Of a DNA stretch of 15,067 nt, positions 12,982 through 15,067 are shown piece by piece (position 1 is the stretch's first letter; every line of letters begins with the position of its first letter). The position numbers were made by a program, and so were the translations under genes. Source of the stretch: Oscillospiraceae bacterium (GTDB lineage: Bacteria; Bacillota; Clostridia; Oscillospirales; Oscillospiraceae); the NCBI GenBank assembly GCA_016295615.1, contig JAEDKW010000020.1, positions 1 to 15,067 of the forward strand. Reading direction: 5' to 3'. A model generated the notes under the pieces. It saw only the letters and a program-made list of their open reading frames with translations, did no database searches and was not told where the DNA came from.

Positions 12982-14010
12982 TCAATTGATCTGCTTTCTG
13001 CGGCTGAGGTTCATCGTGCCGTCCTGCATTTCGCCGACACTTTCAAGGCTCTTTCCCGTGCCGAGCGCAACACACTGAATGGCGTTTTCCGCGATGACCG
13101 TATGAATGCCGGTCCGCGCGGTGACCAGCTTGTCGAAGCCCTTGATCAGGCTGCCGCCGCCGGTCATGACGATGCCGTTGGTGGAAATATCCGCCACCAG
13201 CTCGGGCGGCGTGCGCTCAAGCACCTGGTGGATCGCTTCCATAATGCGTTCGACCGGTTCTTCGAAGGCGTCCATCATCTCGGTGGAGGTGACGGAGATC
13301 AGCTTGGGAAGACCGGTGAGCAGGCAGCGACCCTTGACTTCCATGGAAGTCTCCTCCTCGGGCGGGAACACGCAGCCGATCCGGATCTTCATCTCCTCTG
13401 CCGTGCGCTCGCCGACGAGCAGGTTGTGCTTCTTGCGCATATACTTGACGACCGCTTCATTGAACTGGTCGCCGGCGACCTTGATGGACGCAGACTCGAC
13501 CACGCCGGAAAGAGAGATCACGGCGATATCGGACGTACCGCCGCCGATGTCGATGATCAGGTGTCCGTCCGGCTTGGCAATGTCGATGCCGGCGCCGATG
13601 GCGGCGGCAACAGGCTCCTCAATGAGGTACACGCGGCGCGCACCGGCCTGAATGCCGGCGTCGATGACGGCGCGCTCCTCCACCTCGGTGATGCCGGACG
13701 GAACGCAGATGATGATGCGCGGCTTGAAGAACTGGAACCCTACGACCTTGTGAATAAATTCCTTGATCATGCGCTCGGTGACTTCATAGTCGGAAATGAC
13801 GCCTTCGCGCAGCGGACGGATCGCAATGATGTTGCCCGGCGTGCGACCGAGCATCGCCTGCGCTTCCGCGCCGACCTTCAAAAGCTTGCCGCTGTTTTTT
13901 TCGACCGCAACGACGCTCGGCTCGTTGAGGACGATACCCTTGTCCTTCACATAGACCAAAACCGACGCGGTACCGAGGTCGATACCGATATCTTTTGCGA
14001 ATGCACACAT
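12982..14010 (-). CDS. MreB/Mbl-family rod-shape actin homologue
   Basis: MreB-family proteins polymerise under the membrane and guide cell-wall elongation in rods. The 342-residue protein shows the actin-fold nucleotide signatures: phosphate 1 DIGIDLGTAS (7-16), phosphate 2 DIGGGTSD (154-161) and the adenosine motif MTGGGSLIKG (282-291). IEEPVAAAIGAGID (130-143) is also typical. The length is normal. It is not followed by mreC and mreD, so it resembles the stand-alone Mbl or MreBH type more than the mreBCD-operon MreB; sequence alone does not decide this. AAGAGGTAAAG precedes ATG 14010. It has a strong promoter and its own terminator. Confidence 0.94.
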   Translation of the reverse strand: MCAFAKDIGIDLGTASVLVYVKDKGIVLNEPSVVAVEKNSGKLLKVGAEAQAMLGRTPGNIIAIRPLREGVISDYEVTERMIKEFIHKVVGFQFFKPRIIICVPSGITEVEERAVIDAGIQAGARRVYLIEEPVAAAIGAGIDIAKPDGHLIIDIGGGTSDIAVISLSGVVESASIKVAGDQFNEAVVKYMRKKHNLLVGERTAEEMKIRIGCVFPPEEETSMEVKGRCLLTGLPKLISVTSTEMMDAFEEPVERIMEAIHQVLERTPPELVADISTNGIVMTGGGSLIKGFDKLVTARTGIHTVIAENAIQCVALGTGKSLESVGEMQDGTMNLSRRKQIN

Positions 14011-14081
14011 AGCTCTTTACCTCTTTTGCTCTTTCTGAAAACTGCAACGGGGAGTGCCCCATATTTTCCCAATATATTTGT

Positions 14082-14110
14082 ATTATAACGGCTTAAAATA
14101 GAGTTTGCAA
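14082..14110 (-). promoter_or_regulatory. Promoter of the mreB-like gene
   Basis: On the minus strand TTGCAA (14110-14105) and a perfect TATAAT (14087-14082) are 17 bases apart. The transcript has a leader of roughly 65 bases before ATG 14010. Confidence 0.75.
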
Positions 14111-14178
14111 TAGCATTATGCGTGTTTTTGAGCGTGATATGTGCCGACAGTCTTGTGCCAATTTCCGTTTTTTCTTCC

Positions 14179-14826
14179 TTATTTTTCGTCGCTTGCGGCA
14201 AGCGTTGCGCAAAGGACGCTCTGCGCGCCCGCCTCCCTGAGTACGCGCACGCATTCGCGCAGCGTGGCGCCCGTCGTCAAAATATCGTCGATGAGCAGGA
14301 TCCTTGCGCCTTTTACCGCCTCCGTATTCACCGCTTCATATACGCCGAGCACATTCGCCCTGCGCTCCTCCGGAGAGGAAAGCGAGGACTGCGCGGGATT
14401 GTCGCGCGTTTTGCGAAGCAGCGTCACCGGCTCGGTGTCCCAGGCGCGGCAGGTCTCCTTTGCCAAAAGAAACGCCTGGTCGTAGCCGCGCACGCGCTTG
14501 CGCCTGTCCGACACGGGAACGTAGGTCACGACCTCAAACGCCCCGCCGTACTGCTCCGCCGCTGTTTGCGCCAAAAGCGTTCCGTAGCCTTCCGCGTTGC
14601 CGCGTCCGCCGCGGAACTTAAAGCGCAGCAGCGACTCGCGCACGGCGCCGTCATAGCGGAGCGGCGCCACACACGTTCCGATCCCCGTGCGCTCGTGCAG
14701 CGGCGTTTCGCAGTAGGGAAGCGACCTTTCGCACTTCGGGCACACGCCGTGTACGCCGTGCTCGCCGCAGAACGCGCACTTCGGCGGAAACAGCAGGTCA
14801 AGAAGATACTCCTTACGCTTCTTCAT
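14179..14826 (-). CDS. ComF family protein (ComFC-like phosphoribosyltransferase fold)
   Basis: ComFC-type proteins are needed for DNA uptake in transformable bacteria, but occur widely in species not known to be competent. The 215-residue protein has an N-terminal four-cysteine zinc site (Cys17, Cys20, Cys29, Cys32) and then a phosphoribosyltransferase domain. Diagnostic pieces are RKRVRGYDQA (109-118), NPAQSSLSSPEERRANV (143-159) and the PRPP-binding loop ILLIDDILTTGATL (176-189). The length is normal. A weak AAGGGAT lies rather far (about 13 bases) from ATG 14826. The upstream ribbon-helix-helix gene stops ten bases before, so coupling is likely. No comFA gene is present in the window. No terminator is seen in 14111-14178, so transcription may continue into the mreB-like gene. 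Confidence 0.9.
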   Translation of the reverse strand: MKKRKEYLLDLLFPPKCAFCGEHGVHGVCPKCERSLPYCETPLHERTGIGTCVAPLRYDGAVRESLLRFKFRGGRGNAEGYGTLLAQTAAEQYGGAFEVVTYVPVSDRRKRVRGYDQAFLLAKETCRAWDTEPVTLLRKTRDNPAQSSLSSPEERRANVLGVYEAVNTEAVKGARILLIDDILTTGATLRECVRVLREAGAQSVLCATLAASDEK

Positions 14827-14836
14827 ATCGCTATTT

Positions 14837-15022
14837 TCATCCCTTGAGGTCTTCCGTCTGTATTTTCCCGTGTTCTTTTTCGTAATCTGCGATAAATTTC
14901 AACATCAGCTGAATGATCTGGCTGTTGGCCGAACGTCCCGTATAGCCGCAAACATAACGAAATTTCGCTAAAATCGTGCCGTTCACACGGAGCCCGAAAT
15001 GCTTTTCATTCGATTTGTCCAT
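14837..15022 (-). CDS. Small Arc-type ribbon-helix-helix protein
   Basis: The 61-residue protein has an N-terminal strand-like segment KHFGLRVNGTI (7-17) followed by two helices, LAKFRYVCGYTGRSANSQ (18-35) and IIQLMLKFIADYEKEHG (36-52). This is the fold order of Arc/MetJ-type DNA-binding proteins, where the strand enters the major groove as a dimer. A turn with G-R-S-A-N-S between the helices is typical. ACGGAGGA lies upstream of ATG 15022. It is followed after ten bases by the ComF gene in a likely operon. A palindrome upstream (15051-15067) may be its operator. The assignment rests on pattern rather than a strong signature. Confidence 0.65.
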   Translation of the reverse strand: MDKSNEKHFGLRVNGTILAKFRYVCGYTGRSANSQIIQLMLKFIADYEKEHGKIQTEDLKG

Positions 15023-15045
15023 CTTTGCAAATCCTCCGTAGAGTT

Positions 15046-15067
15046 ATTGTAAATCTATTTTAGATTT
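15046..15067 (-). promoter_or_regulatory. Candidate -10 box and palindromic operator of the ribbon-helix-helix gene
   Basis: On the minus strand TACAAT (15051-15046) is a good -10 box; the -35 would lie beyond the window. Directly upstream AAATCTA and TAGATTT (15051-15057 and 15061-15067) form a perfect dyad with a three-base spacer. Its place in the promoter spacer suits repression by the encoded DNA-binding protein. Confidence 0.5.

Noticed and set aside
12937..14088. Long plus-strand open frame opposite the MreB-like gene
   Set aside because: It spans the terminators and is antisense to intact actin-fold motifs.

Overview
The window looks like chromosomal DNA of a fairly GC-rich Firmicute, most likely a gut-type Clostridia member of the Oscillospiraceae/Ruminococcaceae sort. 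The support is a glycine T-box ahead of a single-chain glycyl-tRNA synthetase, a probable yybP-ykoY (manganese-type) riboswitch, strong AGGAGG-like ribosome binding sites, TTGACA/TATAAT promoters, a 40-residue OadG-like subunit and an ApbE/NusG-domain-II/Gx-transporter cluster. The species cannot be named from the sequence alone. There is no rRNA, tRNA, insertion sequence or CRISPR array.

Layout. Positions 1-33 hold the first codons of a minus-strand exported protein, behind a structured leader (61-153). Positions 306-1601 (minus) encode a protein with two decayed tyrosine-recombinase-like modules and two winged-helix domains. It is divergent from a small Cro/CI-type repressor (1764-2093), and the AT-rich gap between them carries repeated AGTAAC palindromes. 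Positions 2155-3434 (minus) hold an orphan sodium-pump pair, a 40-aa OadG-like subunit and OadB, behind a riboswitch with its own promoter and terminator. Positions 3670-4116 (minus) encode a HAD-fold protein that has lost its catalytic aspartates.

Positions 4311-7466 (plus) form a probable operon: an ApbE flavin-transferase lipoprotein, a membrane-anchored NusG domain II protein, a Gx/HepT-like transporter and a CbbX/SpoVK-type AAA+ ATPase. The first three suggest flavin- or quinone-linked redox work at the cell surface. Positions 7480-9325 hold a promoter, a T-box with GGC specifier, glyS and a terminator. Positions 9329-11200 (minus) encode an LtaS-like phosphoglycerol transferase. Positions 11409-12842 (plus) encode an NCS2 purine permease. 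Positions 12982-14010 (minus) encode a stand-alone MreB/Mbl. Positions 14179-15022 (minus) hold a ComF-like phosphoribosyltransferase preceded by a small ribbon-helix-helix protein.

Most of the window is ordinary housekeeping and transport. The parts that deserve attention are the pseudo-recombinase/repressor pair with its operator array, the riboswitch-controlled orphan OadB/OadG pair, the degenerate HAD protein, and the unassigned structured leader near position 100.
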